From the NCBI GenBank assembly GCA_947643665.1, contig CANRWW010000001.1:186001-250000 (forward strand): DNA of 64,000 nucleotides, written 5' to 3'. Source of the stretch: an uncultured Porphyromonadaceae bacterium. GTDB lineage: Bacteria; Bacteroidota; Bacteroidia; Bacteroidales; Muribaculaceae. Below are positions 1 to 8,433 of the stretch, piece after piece. The translations under genes were made by a program, and so were the position numbers. Position 1 is the first letter of the stretch, and every line of letters begins with the position of its first letter. The notes under the pieces are model-generated. The model saw only the letters and a program-made list of their open reading frames with translations. It ran no database searches and was not told the DNA's origin.

Positions 1-2
1 AT

Positions 3-998
3 GGCGATACTACACAATGGTGGAGACCTAAATTTGACGTTGTGGATCTTCCTTTATTAAAAAATAATCCCACTGTATTTATTAATTCTACTTGTTTGAC
101 GGGAAAGTATTCTATGCCAAATAATGATTGCTTTGCTGAAGGTCTGCTAAAACATAAAAATGGTGGGGCTATTGCTGTCTTGGCAGCTGGCGTACCTACT
201 GATAGGGCATTCAATGAGATGTTTGTTAAGGATATTTTGAATACAACGTTGAAAAGGAGCCTTAATCCAACGGATTACCCAGAAGAAACTTTTGATTCGA
301 CGCTTGGAAAAATGTTGATGAATGGTTTTACGTCAGCAAAGTCTAAGGGCGATTTTTCGACCTTATTCCATCAAGAAGCATATCAAATTTTTGGAGATCC
401 ATCTATGATGATGTGGACTAAACAACCAGAAGAATATTCAGCTTCTGAGGTATGGTATGTACCTAGTATAAGCAATGAAGTAGAAAATTACGATGAAATA
501 ATTATAAATGTAGACAGGGAGGGATGTTACGTATCTATATATGATTATAAAACGGATGAATCATATCTAATATATGGAACAAGAATGTCTTTCCCTTATT
601 TTGATCCCCAAAGATATAAAATGATTGTATATGGTATCAATAGAGCTCCATTAGTAGTTAATAATATGCCATACAATCCAGGGTATCATCCCAGCTCGCA
701 TTTTGGATCACTAAAAATTTATCCAAACCCAGCAGATTCATTTTGTGATATTGAGTATAACTTTAATGCTCTTCTTCTGAATCTGTCTTCTGCTATGATA
801 AGAGTAACCAGTTTTTCTACAGGTGATGTTGTAAAGGAAATTATAGTTACAGATAGTAAAGGGACAACACAGTTGAATGTGTCTGATTTGGCTACGGGAT
901 ACTATATCGTGAATATGTATGGCTGTAATAGGATTTCAGGGGATGTGAGTGATACTCCGATTGTTAGTGCGAAACTTATTGTAGATCATTATAAATGA
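3..998 (+). CDS. Gingipain-like C25 cysteine peptidase, C-terminal part, with type IX sorting domain (5' end outside window)
   Basis: The reading frame is open to the window edge, so the start is missing and position 3 is only the first full codon. The peptide has the layout of the C25 (gingipain) catalytic end: a Cys in INSTCLTGKYS followed by DCFAEGLLKHKNGGAIAVLAA, which matches the gingipain pattern of nucleophile Cys, then CFAE and an alanine-rich strand. A beta-sandwich-like stretch follows. The last ~80 residues start with SLKIYPNPADS and end in an LIVDHYK strand, typical of a type A C-terminal signal for the type IX secretion system. I infer a secreted or surface-anchored protease. The catalytic His would lie upstream of the window or near its edge. 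The DNA is clearly more AT-rich than the following housekeeping region. It is followed after 17 bases by another secreted-protein gene, so the two may be cotranscribed. Confidence 0.8.
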   Translation, partial: GDTTQWWRPKFDVVDLPLLKNNPTVFINSTCLTGKYSMPNNDCFAEGLLKHKNGGAIAVLAAGVPTDRAFNEMFVKDILNTTLKRSLNPTDYPEETFDSTLGKMLMNGFTSAKSKGDFSTLFHQEAYQIFGDPSMMMWTKQPEEYSASEVWYVPSISNEVENYDEIIINVDREGCYVSIYDYKTDESYLIYGTRMSFPYFDPQRYKMIVYGINRAPLVVNNMPYNPGYHPSSHFGSLKIYPNPADSFCDIEYNFNALLLNLSSAMIRVTSFSTGDVVKEIIVTDSKGTTQLNVSDLATGYYIVNMYGCNRISGDVSDTPIVSAKLIVDHYK

Positions 999-1015
999 TA
1001 TTTAATTAATTGTTT

Positions 1016-2188
1016 ATGAGACGGGTGGTATTGACAGTATTTCTGGTGCTAGGAGGCATGTGTTTGGCAAAGGCTCAAGACTCTTTTTCTGTGGATGGAT
1101 TCGTGTATGAATATAATGGATCTGAAAAGGGAGAAGTTGTTCTGGTTGATATTGAATATTGGCGTGTGGAGGATGCGTGTGAGAAGCGGATACTACATCT
1201 TCCTGATGCAATCAATTATGGCAATGAGCGTCTTATAGTCACAACGGTGGGAAACAAAGTCTTGTCAGACAAGGGTTTTGATTCTCTTAAGGAATTGAAA
1301 ATGCCGGCAAATCTGCGTATTCTTGGAAATTCCAATATACGGGATATGGCAAATCTTCAACGTGTTGACATAGGTGAGGAATTGATGGGTGATATGGGGT
1401 GTAATTTTTCTAATTTGCCGTTATTAAGAAAGTTGGAGTTACCGTCATCTATGGAATACATCGGGACTGGATCGTTTGTAAATATAGGGGTTGAGCATAT
1501 TACTTTACCGGATAATATAAAGTCATTATGGAGCGATATATATCCCACTTTCTGTAATCTCCCATCACTCTCTCGTTTAGATCTTGGAGGTATAGAGTTT
1601 GTGGGAAGAGGTGTGTTCAATAATATGCCGCAACTTAAGGAACTAAGATGCTCTGCCTCTTTGAATGAGATTGCGTGGGAAGCATTTTCGGGGCTTGGAA
1701 ATCTGTCGGTCATATATTTTGACAAAAGGGATGGGAAAGAATTCATTTTAGGCGGGATGACATTTGTGGATTGTCCATTGTTGAAAGATGTATATGTAGA
1801 AGATGAAGTCCCGTTTAATGTGGTATGGAAGCAGGAAGCCGGCGGTGACCGTTGTTTTGCTCCGGAGGATTATACCCTCCATGTTCCAGAAGGTAGTGTA
1901 TCGGCTTTTTCGCAGTCACCTTTCTGGTCGTTGTTTGGGAATATAATAGGAGATAATGCCGGTATTGACCAATCAATTATGTCAGATGATAATAGTTGGA
2001 AATATGAGGTAGGCAATAATTTGCTGAACGTATGGTCGTGTGGTAATCTTGAAATTAGTATAGTGACTGTAGACGGCAGGCCGGTTTATTCAGTTGCGGA
2101 TGCGCCTAATGAGGTTGCAATTCATTTGACGCAAGGGATATATCTCATGTGTATTGGCAGTGATATCGTGAAATTTGCAGTACGTTGA
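1016..2188 (+). CDS. Secreted BspA-type leucine-rich repeat protein
   Basis: I chose ATG at 1016 because it begins a clean signal peptide (MRRVVLTVFLVLGGMCLAKAQ); the frame also has a TTG at 1010, which is less likely. The mature protein (about 370 residues) has repeats of the LRR_5/BspA type, for example the strands LKELKMPANLRILGNSNI, LRKLELPSSMEYIGTGSF and VEHITLPDNIKSL. The last ~70 residues resemble a short type IX-style C-terminal domain, with VTVDGRPVYSV and a final GIYLMCIGSDIVKFAVR. Such proteins are surface or secreted binding proteins; the ligand cannot be read from the sequence. It lies 17 bases after the C25 peptidase gene and is similarly AT-rich, so the pair may have been acquired together. 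Confidence 0.8.
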   Translation: MRRVVLTVFLVLGGMCLAKAQDSFSVDGFVYEYNGSEKGEVVLVDIEYWRVEDACEKRILHLPDAINYGNERLIVTTVGNKVLSDKGFDSLKELKMPANLRILGNSNIRDMANLQRVDIGEELMGDMGCNFSNLPLLRKLELPSSMEYIGTGSFVNIGVEHITLPDNIKSLWSDIYPTFCNLPSLSRLDLGGIEFVGRGVFNNMPQLKELRCSASLNEIAWEAFSGLGNLSVIYFDKRDGKEFILGGMTFVDCPLLKDVYVEDEVPFNVVWKQEAGGDRCFAPEDYTLHVPEGSVSAFSQSPFWSLFGNIIGDNAGIDQSIMSDDNSWKYEVGNNLLNVWSCGNLEISIVTVDGRPVYSVADAPNEVAIHLTQGIYLMCIGSDIVKFAVR

Positions 2189-2214
2189 TCTGCCATACTA
2201 TATATGAAACAATG

Positions 2215-2246
2215 CGGCATGCTGTATATGGAATTTCAGCATGCCG
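2215..2246. terminator. Hairpin between convergent genes
   Basis: A perfect 10-bp inverted repeat (CGGCATGCTG at 2215-2224 and its complement at 2237-2246) with a 12-nt loop sits between the ends of the LRR gene and the lipoprotein gene. It is followed by an AT-rich stretch but no long T run, so termination is likely but not certain, and it could serve both strands. Confidence 0.6.
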
Positions 2247-2308
2247 TAAATATTATTTGTATGAAGATTGGTTGCTCGGAGTATATTATACCTTGTTCTC
2301 GGATACTG

Positions 2309-2743
2309 TCAGGTGGCCTTTTTAGGGGCGATGACATTGAAGGTGACTTCGGTAATCTGGTCTTTGAGTATTGTGAAATCTTTTGTTCCGTATGAAACTA
2401 TTTTTATTTCGTCATCTTCCGTAGTATCAAAGGTGTTGTACATCACCTCCATTGTGAACTCTCCTACAGGAAGTCTCATTGGGGCTATCATCATTTGGTC
2501 GTAATCCATGCTGTAAAAGGTTTCCGGCGCTCTTTTTTCCCAGCATATGATCACGAAATTGTTTATGTCAAGTCCTGATGTCTCATAATCCAAAGGTTTG
2601 TCGCCGGGGCTTCCTGCTGATAGCTTCAGTTTCACAGCCAGTCCCCCTTTATCAATTACAATTGGGGCCGGTTCGTCGCTTTTGCATCCATTGAGCGATA
2701 TCATGCACAGGAGCAGCGCCAATGTGGCGATTATATGTCTCAT
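2309..2743 (-). CDS. Small lipoprotein, DUF4493-like
   Basis: The frame extends upstream to 2821, but ATG at 2743 gives a good lipoprotein signal (MRHIIATLALLLCMISLNGC), with the lipobox Cys at about residue 20, so I prefer that start. The mature part (about 124 residues) has the layout of DUF4493-type Bacteroidales lipoproteins: a strand ending DINNFVIICWEK, then a segment MRLPVGEFTMEVMYNTFD, then a closing strand GTKDFTILKDQITEVTFNV. The family is predicted to be beta-rich and surface or periplasmic, of unknown role. A TATTTTTG box (complement at 2819-2826) is a candidate -7 promoter element, giving a leader of about 70 nt. The gene is convergent with the LRR gene and divergent from the next one. 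Confidence 0.6.
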   Translation of the reverse strand: MRHIIATLALLLCMISLNGCKSDEPAPIVIDKGGLAVKLKLSAGSPGDKPLDYETSGLDINNFVIICWEKRAPETFYSMDYDQMMIAPMRLPVGEFTMEVMYNTFDTTEDDEIKIVSYGTKDFTILKDQITEVTFNVIAPKKAT

Positions 2744-2983
2744 TTGTTCAATTATTAATATGTTTGTTGATATGTAATTACAGCTTCTGGTAGGGTTGCC
2801 GTTCTTCATTTTGTCTGGCAAAAATAAACAAATAAACGGATCGGAGCAAGTGGCACCATATGTTTTATCGGGCTATTGCGAAATGGCCGGGTTTTCATCT
2901 TTTTAGTAGTTTTTTTTGGCTGATTAGGGGAATCATGGGATGCCGGAAGTGAAAAAATGCCATATAAGTGTTATATTTGTATC

Positions 2984-5857
2984 ATGCAAAGGATACGATT
3001 ATTGGCACTGACTGTTTTGTCTCTGCTCACGTTTCTCTGTTTTCCTGCGATTGTGTCTGCCGACGCGCTTCTCGGCAGTCGCAAACCTACGCGCGAGGAG
3101 CTGCGTTTGCATCGTAACATAGAGAACCGTATGAGCTTCGCTGTGGTGCGCCCTGACGCTGCTTGCGAGGACACCCTCCTCAATATTCCCTATAGCCGGT
3201 CTGGCAGCCTGTCACGTTCGCATCAAGTGTATTTCCCTGAGTTGTATTTCGTAAATGCAGGATTGCTTCGCAATGGCGATATATGGTTGAGCCGAAGCAA
3301 TATTGAGATGGCTTCAAGGCTCATCGCGCGTTATGGTTTTGTTCCGGCTAGATATCCGTCCGATACCGTGGCACCAGCATCTTTACCCATGTTGTCGCAT
3401 ATGGTACGAGACTGGTATATTGCATCTGGTGACAAACACTACCTCCGTTCAATGCTTCCGGTTCTGGAAAAGGAATATGACTACCTGATGCGTGACTGCT
3501 CGTCGCCGGAAGGGCTGAATTACCATAAATCCGGCGATATGGGTGATTCTGCTATTGCCGGGGTGGAATACAACTCTGTCATGTATGGGATGGAGCGGAA
3601 TATGGCTTTCTTTATGCGGGAACTTGCCATTCAGGGTGATAAACTCTGGGAGAAACGCGCTGCCGACAGACAGAAGTTGATGCGTGGGCTGATGGTGGAT
3701 CCTGTTACGAAAAAATACCATGATTATGACTGTTCGTCGGCACATAGGATGGATAAACCTGCCGGCGCCTGTGGTTGGGCTGCTCTGTGGAGCGACGTGA
3801 CAGACCGTGGTGAGGGGGCGGTACAAGCGTCGGAGCCTCTGGACTCCTTGTCTGCAATGCAACTTTTCTTTGCTCTCCGTGGGCTGGAAAAGGGACAATT
3901 CAAATCGCGTGCCGATTCATTGGCCATGGATATAATCTGGGAGGTGGCAGGATTTGAGATCCCTTATAATGCAAGTCCGGTAGGCGTGGAAGGAGCGCTG
4001 TTCCAGACCGCTTACCGCCAGTTGTATGGTCCGGATGCGGCAGTGGCAACTCCGCGCATTGTGAATCTCGTGCAGGTCATACGTGGTTCCGCTCCTGCTG
4101 CTGAATCCATTGCTGATACGGATTTGCCCTCTGACAGCGCCCTGAGATATTGTGCCGAACGCCAGATTTCCCTCATGAACAAGTATGGCCTGAAAGGTAC
4201 CATATTGGTGCGTTTTGATGCATTGGCTGATACAGCGTACCAAAGGATGCTGAAAGAAAAGCCTCTTGATGGGAATGAAATAGGGGCATGGTGGGAAATA
4301 ACCGGAATGCATGCCGGTGCCGCAGGTTTGAAATGGAACAGCAAATCGCAGACAGACCCGCGTGCCAACATGATGCTCTCCTCCGGTTATAAGCCCAAAG
4401 AGCGTGAAAGGCTGGTGGATGAATACATGAAACGTTTCCGTGATATTTTCGGCGCATATCCGCGCACCGTAGGTGGTCCGTATGTTGATGCACATACACT
4501 GGCTTATATGCGCAAAAAATACCGTGTGGAGGCTGTGACGGTAAGCCGCGACCGCGATGCCGGAGAGGATGGTCCCGCTTCGTTTTCCGGAGGATATTAC
4601 CAGGGTGCGTGGTTCCCGTCAAGAAACAATGCCTTCATGCCGGCTCAGACCCAGGGCAATGCCATTGATGTGGTAGCTTTCCGTTTTCCATCGGTGGATC
4701 CGCTTGCTTTCGGGCGCCGTACCGCTGACGGCACTGCGTCGCCAGCTGTCACATTTGAGCCAACATCACCCGACGGAGGGGCTGATCTTTCATGGTGCCG
4801 GCGCACATTGCAGACGATGCTTTACAGTCCGGCGATGGGTGAGGTGCGCATGGTCATGGGACAGGAAAGCTCCTGTTCGTGGGAAGATATGGCGCATGCC
4901 TTTGAGCACCAGCTGCCTACCATCGCCCGGTTGGCATATAAAGGGGATATACGCGTGGAAACTATCCCGGAAAGCGCCCGGATATTCCGGATGCAAAATC
5001 AGGTCACCACTTCAACGGCCTTTACTGCCGTGGAGAGGCGTGCTTCTGACGATATGCCGGGATCCGGGGTCGTATGGTTTACATCACGTTGTTATCGCAT
5101 GGCGTTGCGATGGGAAAAAGGGCATTTGTATTTGCAGGATATTAGGATCTTCGATGAATCGGTGGAAGAACCTTGGCTTCATGAACCATGCAATTCACGT
5201 ACGGCAGCTTATGGTTCCCTTCCCGTCATGGATGGGGAAAACTGGAATGACATAGGCATCCAGGCGGGAATCAAATTCTGTATTGACGATTCTGTCGGAA
5301 CCGGCCGTTATATGAGATTCGGCAGCCCTAGGGTGGCTGCTGGAAACGGGGCGTTTACAATGATAATACCGGTAGAGGAAGAAAACCGGCCGATATCTTT
5401 CTCGTCATTCTCTTCGGGAGGGGGGCGCCGTCTCAGGCTTAAAGGGCTGAAAACAGAGATTTGCAGCCTGGATGATATACCTACCGAACGTGGTGCCGGA
5501 TTTGAGTCCGGAAACCACTCCCTTGAGATGGTAATGACATTTACCGATGCCACGGTGGATTTCACACTGCGTCCGGTGCCAGGCACAATGGCAGAAGTGC
5601 CCGGATGGTATGCCGTTCTTGAGCATGCTCCTGGTGCGCCGGTTCCTTTTTCCGGGCTGGCCCTTACGTACAATCCGGGCATTGCCCCATCGTTTAATGC
5701 CGTCGAAGCCGTCAAGGACGGAACTGCATACCGTCTTGCCGTGGAAAACGGTTCCGTTTACGACACCTCAACATCGCCACGCACGCCATCTGGTGCAGTC
5801 AGGGCGCTGACCTTTGTTCCCGATGCCTCCTCCATTACTTTAAGGCTGGGCAAATAG
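2984..5857 (+). CDS. Large secreted protein with glycosidase-like (alpha/alpha) and polysaccharide-deacetylase-like parts
   Basis: ATG at 2984 starts a signal peptide (MQRIRLLALTVLSLL, cleavage near AIVSADA); an in-frame ATG at 2957 adds nine residues that weaken the signal. The mature part is about 930 residues. Residues ~60-350 are helical with W/Y/G-rich turns (RDWYIASGDKHYLRSM, GDMGDSAIAGVEYNS, ACGWAALWSD, NASPVGVEGALFQTAYRQLYG), as in trehalase-like (alpha/alpha)6 glycosidases. Residues ~370-620 look like a deacetylase/GH57-type barrel: GTILVRFDALAD, EIGAWWEI, a KWNSKS segment and FPSRNNAFMPAQTQGN. The C-terminus is beta-rich. Bacteroides proteins annotated DUF3863/DUF3864 have a similar make-up, from memory. 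Carbohydrate handling in the periplasm or at the surface is my inference; I cannot name a substrate. It lies between a lipoprotein and the SRP RNA gene, with a terminator just after the stop. Confidence 0.6.
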   Translation: MQRIRLLALTVLSLLTFLCFPAIVSADALLGSRKPTREELRLHRNIENRMSFAVVRPDAACEDTLLNIPYSRSGSLSRSHQVYFPELYFVNAGLLRNGDIWLSRSNIEMASRLIARYGFVPARYPSDTVAPASLPMLSHMVRDWYIASGDKHYLRSMLPVLEKEYDYLMRDCSSPEGLNYHKSGDMGDSAIAGVEYNSVMYGMERNMAFFMRELAIQGDKLWEKRAADRQKLMRGLMVDPVTKKYHDYDCSSAHRMDKPAGACGWAALWSDVTDRGEGAVQASEPLDSLSAMQLFFALRGLEKGQFKSRADSLAMDIIWEVAGFEIPYNASPVGVEGALFQTAYRQLYGPDAAVATPRIVNLVQVIRGSAPAAESIADTDLPSDSALRYCAERQISLMNKYGLKGTILVRFDALADTAYQRMLKEKPLDGNEIGAWWEITGMHAGAAGLKWNSKSQTDPRANMMLSSGYKPKERERLVDEYMKRFRDIFGAYPRTVGGPYVDAHTLAYMRKKYRVEAVTVSRDRDAGEDGPASFSGGYYQGAWFPSRNNAFMPAQTQGNAIDVVAFRFPSVDPLAFGRRTADGTASPAVTFEPTSPDGGADLSWCRRTLQTMLYSPAMGEVRMVMGQESSCSWEDMAHAFEHQLPTIARLAYKGDIRVETIPESARIFRMQNQVTTSTAFTAVERRASDDMPGSGVVWFTSRCYRMALRWEKGHLYLQDIRIFDESVEEPWLHEPCNSRTAAYGSLPVMDGENWNDIGIQAGIKFCIDDSVGTGRYMRFGSPRVAAGNGAFTMIIPVEEENRPISFSSFSSGGGRRLRLKGLKTEICSLDDIPTERGAGFESGNHSLEMVMTFTDATVDFTLRPVPGTMAEVPGWYAVLEHAPGAPVPFSGLALTYNPGIAPSFNAVEAVKDGTAYRLAVENGSVYDTSTSPRTPSGAVRALTFVPDASSITLRLGK

Positions 5858-5890
5858 CCTTATGGGTTTTTCAGGCAGGAGGGCTTTTTT
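5856..5890 (+). terminator. Weak intrinsic terminator after the large secreted protein gene
   Basis: AGCCTT at 5856-5861 pairs with AGGGCT at 5880-5885 (one G-U pair) and is followed by a run of six T (5885-5890). The loop is long (18 nt), so strength is uncertain. Confidence 0.45.
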
Positions 5891-5892
5891 AT

Positions 5893-5923
5893 TTTGCAAA
5901 TATGGAAAAAAGGTGTAACTTTG
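5893..5923 (+). promoter_or_regulatory. Bacteroidetes-type promoter of the SRP RNA gene
   Basis: TTTG at 5893-5896 and TAACTTTG at 5916-5923 are separated by exactly 19 bases, the spacing of the Bacteroides housekeeping promoter (-33 TTTG, -7 TAnnTTTG). The RNA begins about 6 bases downstream. Confidence 0.85.
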
Positions 5924-5928
5924 CAGTC

Positions 5929-6032
5929 GGGTAAGTCCTACACGGCATGCTCCCCCTGAACTCCGCCAGGTCTTGATCGAAGCAACGGTAGGGGGTTGTA
6001 GCGGCGCGATGTAGTCAGCTTACCCTTTTTTT
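5929..6032 (+). ncRNA. ffs: Signal recognition particle RNA (4.5S-like, small bacterial type)
   Basis: The ~100-nt transcript starts GGGTAAG (5929-5935), which pairs perfectly with CTTACCC at 6019-6025, followed by seven T (6026-6032): a closed rod with a built-in terminator. Inside, CCCCT (5953-5957) pairs with AGGGG (5990-5994). At the tip lie the SRP domain IV landmarks CAGG (5967-5970) and AGCA (5981-5984), which form the symmetric loop bound by the Ffh M domain. The RNA works with Ffh and FtsY in membrane targeting of nascent proteins. The apical loop is not the usual GGAA: between the UC/GA pairs sits UUGAUC. It has its own promoter and no overlapping gene. Confidence 0.85.
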
Positions 6033-6220
6033 ATGTGCATACCATCAGTTTTCATAGATATATTCCGCTGCAAAGCCTTGGAAATTGCATATGCAACATT
6101 TTATTGATGAAATAGAGAAAGATGAATGTCGCACATGCAATAATTAAAGTTCTTTAACGTTAATATATTGCAGCATCCATAGCTACACAGAGCAGGACTT
6201 CCGCTGCCTCAGTCCGCCAA

Positions 6221-6826
6221 ATGGAAACGCGATTGCAATACCTTATGCAGAAAGCCGTTAAGCGTATATTTGATGTGGTCTTCGCACTGCTTGTATTAGC
6301 GGTGCTTGCGCCTGTATGGATTGTGCTGGCCATCTGGATCGCATTGACTTCACCAGGAGGCGTCTTTTTCAGGCAGAAACGCACAGGCTATAAAGGCTGT
6401 GAATTCGACATGCTTAAATTCCGCTCAATGTATATAAACCAGGAGGCTGACACGCTCCAGGCTACAGGCAATGACCCGCGGATAACACCGGTTGGCCGCT
6501 TTTTGCGACGTTCTTCGCTTGATGAGCTGCCGCAGCTATGGAATGTCGTTATCGGAGATATGTCGGTAATTGGTCCCCGTCCTCACATGCTCTCGCATAC
6601 GGATTATTATGCGCCACGTATAAGCGACTATATGCGTAGGCATGACATGCGTCCGGGACTTACTGGATATGCCCAGGTAAGGGGGTTCAGGGGAGCTACT
6701 CCTGATATAAAGGATATGGAAAACCGTGTGCGAGCCGATCTGGAATATGTAGACAAATTTTCACTATGGCTGGATGTAAAGATCCTGTTCCTTACGGTAT
6801 GGAAAATGATCACGCTTAAACTTTGA
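6221..6826 (+). CDS. Undecaprenyl-phosphate sugar-phosphate transferase (minimal PglC/WbaP C-terminal type)
   Basis: This is the bacterial sugar transferase family (PF02397) in its short, catalytic-domain-only form (201 residues). KRIFDVVFALLVLAVLAPVW is the N-terminal membrane helix; FFRQKRTGYKGCEFDMLKFR, the region around SSLDELPQLWNV, and VIGPRPH are the conserved catalytic parts, including the Asp-Glu pair of SLDELPQ. PGLTGYAQVRG and the last helix follow. It would move a sugar-1-phosphate from a nucleotide sugar to undecaprenyl phosphate, the first membrane step of polysaccharide or O-antigen assembly. ATG at 6245 (MQKAVKRIFDV) is an alternative start. The next gene supplies a uronic-acid nucleotide sugar, so both fit one exopolysaccharide pathway, although the glycosyltransferases lie 23-28 kb away. 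Confidence 0.85.
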   Translation: METRLQYLMQKAVKRIFDVVFALLVLAVLAPVWIVLAIWIALTSPGGVFFRQKRTGYKGCEFDMLKFRSMYINQEADTLQATGNDPRITPVGRFLRRSSLDELPQLWNVVIGDMSVIGPRPHMLSHTDYYAPRISDYMRRHDMRPGLTGYAQVRGFRGATPDIKDMENRVRADLEYVDKFSLWLDVKILFLTVWKMITLKL

Positions 6827-6852
6827 AAAAAGGTTTATAAATTATACTTTAG
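6822..6852 (+). promoter_or_regulatory. Candidate promoter for the nucleotide-sugar dehydrogenase gene
   Basis: TTTG at 6822-6825 overlaps the stop codon of the sugar transferase gene; after 19 bases comes TACTTTAG (6845-6852), one mismatch from TAnnTTTG. The dehydrogenase start is 46 bases further on, so it may be transcribed separately as well as by read-through. Confidence 0.5.
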
Positions 6853-6898
6853 GCAAGCGCTATTTATCGTTTTTTTGTTTATCGCTCAAGACAAATAT

Positions 6899-8272
6899 AT
6901 GAACATTAGTATTTTCGGACTTGGTTACGTCGGCTGTGTGGGAGCTGCTTGTTTCGCACATATGGGGCACAATGTGGTGGGTTGCGACGTATCTGCCGAC
7001 AAAGTGGCGCTGATAAATGCCGGGCGTCCCACCATCATAGAGCGCGACATTGAAGAACTGTGTCGTAAAGGACATGAGTCGGGACTTCTGCATGCCACCA
7101 CGGATGCTGCCGAGGCTGTGTTGGGTACAGACATATCATTCATCGCTGTAGGGACACCGTCCACACCGCATGGCCATCTCAATCTTGACTATATACATGA
7201 AGTTGCACGCCAGATTGGTATGGCATTGCGCGGCAAGGGCACTTTCCATATCGTTGCGATACGCTCTACAGTCCTGCCAGGCACAAACGAGCATATCGGC
7301 GAGATCATAGAGGAGGCTTCCGGAAAGAAACGCAATGTAGATTTCGCCCTTGTGTCAAACCCTGAATTTTTGCGTGAAGGAACATCTGTACATGACTTCC
7401 TGAATCCGCCACTGACCCTGATAGGCACCGACTCCACACGTGCAGCAGAGGTGTTTGAGGAGCTTTACAGACCGCTCCCCGGAGAATTTATCGCTACTGA
7501 AGTGCGCGTGGCGGAAGTTATGAAATATGTAAACAATACTTTCCATGCCCTTAAGATCGTTTTCGGAAACGAAGTTGGGGTCATATGCAAGGCGCTTGGC
7601 ATAGATTCGCATAAAGTAATGGATATCTTTTGCCGTGACAGGCAGCTAAACATATCGCCGTATTACTTCAAGCCTGGTTTCGCCTATGGCGGATCATGCC
7701 TGCCCAAAGACTCCAAGGCTTTCCGCACATTGGCACGTGACAACTATGTGGATACACCGGTTATAAACCACATTGCCGAAAGCAACGAGCTGCAGAAACA
7801 TCGCGCTTCCGAACTGATAATGGGCATAGGAAAACGTAAAGTGGCGATATTGGGGTTGAGTTTCAAAGCCGGCACCGACGATCTGCGTTGCTCTCCCATA
7901 GTGGAAGTTGTGGAGACACTGCTCGGAAAGGGATATGAGATATCAATTTATGATAAAAATGTAAAGGTCAGCCAGCTTACTGGCACTAACCGCCGCTTTA
8001 TACTCGAAAAGATACCGCATCTGCACCATCTTGTCAGTGACAACCTTGACGCTGTGGCGTTGGCGGCCGATGTGCTTGTGGTTACAAACAAAGAACCGGA
8101 GTTCGCCGACATACCGTCGCGATACCCCGGTAAAGTAATAGTCGACCTTGTGCGTGCTTGGGATACTATTGATTACGATGGCCACTACGAAGGGCTTTCC
8201 TGGGCAGCTGTCAACATCAATCCCGCACAGCAGTCTCCACTCGTTTCCGATTTCGCCCATACTGATTTTTGA
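6899..8272 (+). CDS. UDP-glucose/GDP-mannose 6-dehydrogenase family, closest to GDP-mannose 6-dehydrogenase
   Basis: I chose ATG at 6899 because it begins the Rossmann strand directly (MNISIFGLGYVG); the upstream ATG at 6875 adds eight residues. In this numbering the NAD-binding GLGYVG is at 7-12, SNPEFLREGT near 153-162, and the catalytic Cys in YGGSCLPKD at residue 267. The protein (457 residues) has the three-domain layout of the family: NAD-binding, central helical, and C-terminal nucleotide-sugar binding (LGLSFKAGTDDLRCSP). It oxidises the C6 alcohol of a nucleotide sugar to the uronate in two NAD-dependent steps. Overall wording resembles AlgD more than UDP-glucose dehydrogenase, but substrate choice is an inference. 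It probably supplies uronic acid units for the polymer started by the upstream sugar transferase. Confidence 0.85.
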   Translation: MNISIFGLGYVGCVGAACFAHMGHNVVGCDVSADKVALINAGRPTIIERDIEELCRKGHESGLLHATTDAAEAVLGTDISFIAVGTPSTPHGHLNLDYIHEVARQIGMALRGKGTFHIVAIRSTVLPGTNEHIGEIIEEASGKKRNVDFALVSNPEFLREGTSVHDFLNPPLTLIGTDSTRAAEVFEELYRPLPGEFIATEVRVAEVMKYVNNTFHALKIVFGNEVGVICKALGIDSHKVMDIFCRDRQLNISPYYFKPGFAYGGSCLPKDSKAFRTLARDNYVDTPVINHIAESNELQKHRASELIMGIGKRKVAILGLSFKAGTDDLRCSPIVEVVETLLGKGYEISIYDKNVKVSQLTGTNRRFILEKIPHLHHLVSDNLDAVALAADVLVVTNKEPEFADIPSRYPGKVIVDLVRAWDTIDYDGHYEGLSWAAVNINPAQQSPLVSDFAHTDF

Positions 8273-8433
8273 GAAGAAGCAAGAAAAAGAAACTGAGAAA
8301 ATAAGAAATTAAGAGGTTCGGTAACTGATATCGTTGATATCTCTGATCCCTCTGATCCCTCTGATGTCTCTGATTCCCCTTATCTGCCCTCAAGGCAACC
8401 TTGCTTTACTTCTCCCGCTCTTACTTCTTGTTT
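8273..8433. other. Low-complexity intergenic stretch with TCTGATCCC-type repeats
   Basis: No gene is seen. The first half is purine-rich (AAGAAAAAGAAACTGAG, then AATAAGAAATTAAGAGG); the second half has repeated TCTGATCCC units and GATGTCTCTGATTCC. A similar arrangement occurs at 19718-19870 between murD and mraY. Confidence 0.5.

Noticed and set aside
4704-5255. 183-codon frame overlapping the large secreted protein gene
   Set aside because: Same-strand alternative frame within a gene with a signal peptide and continuous domain content.
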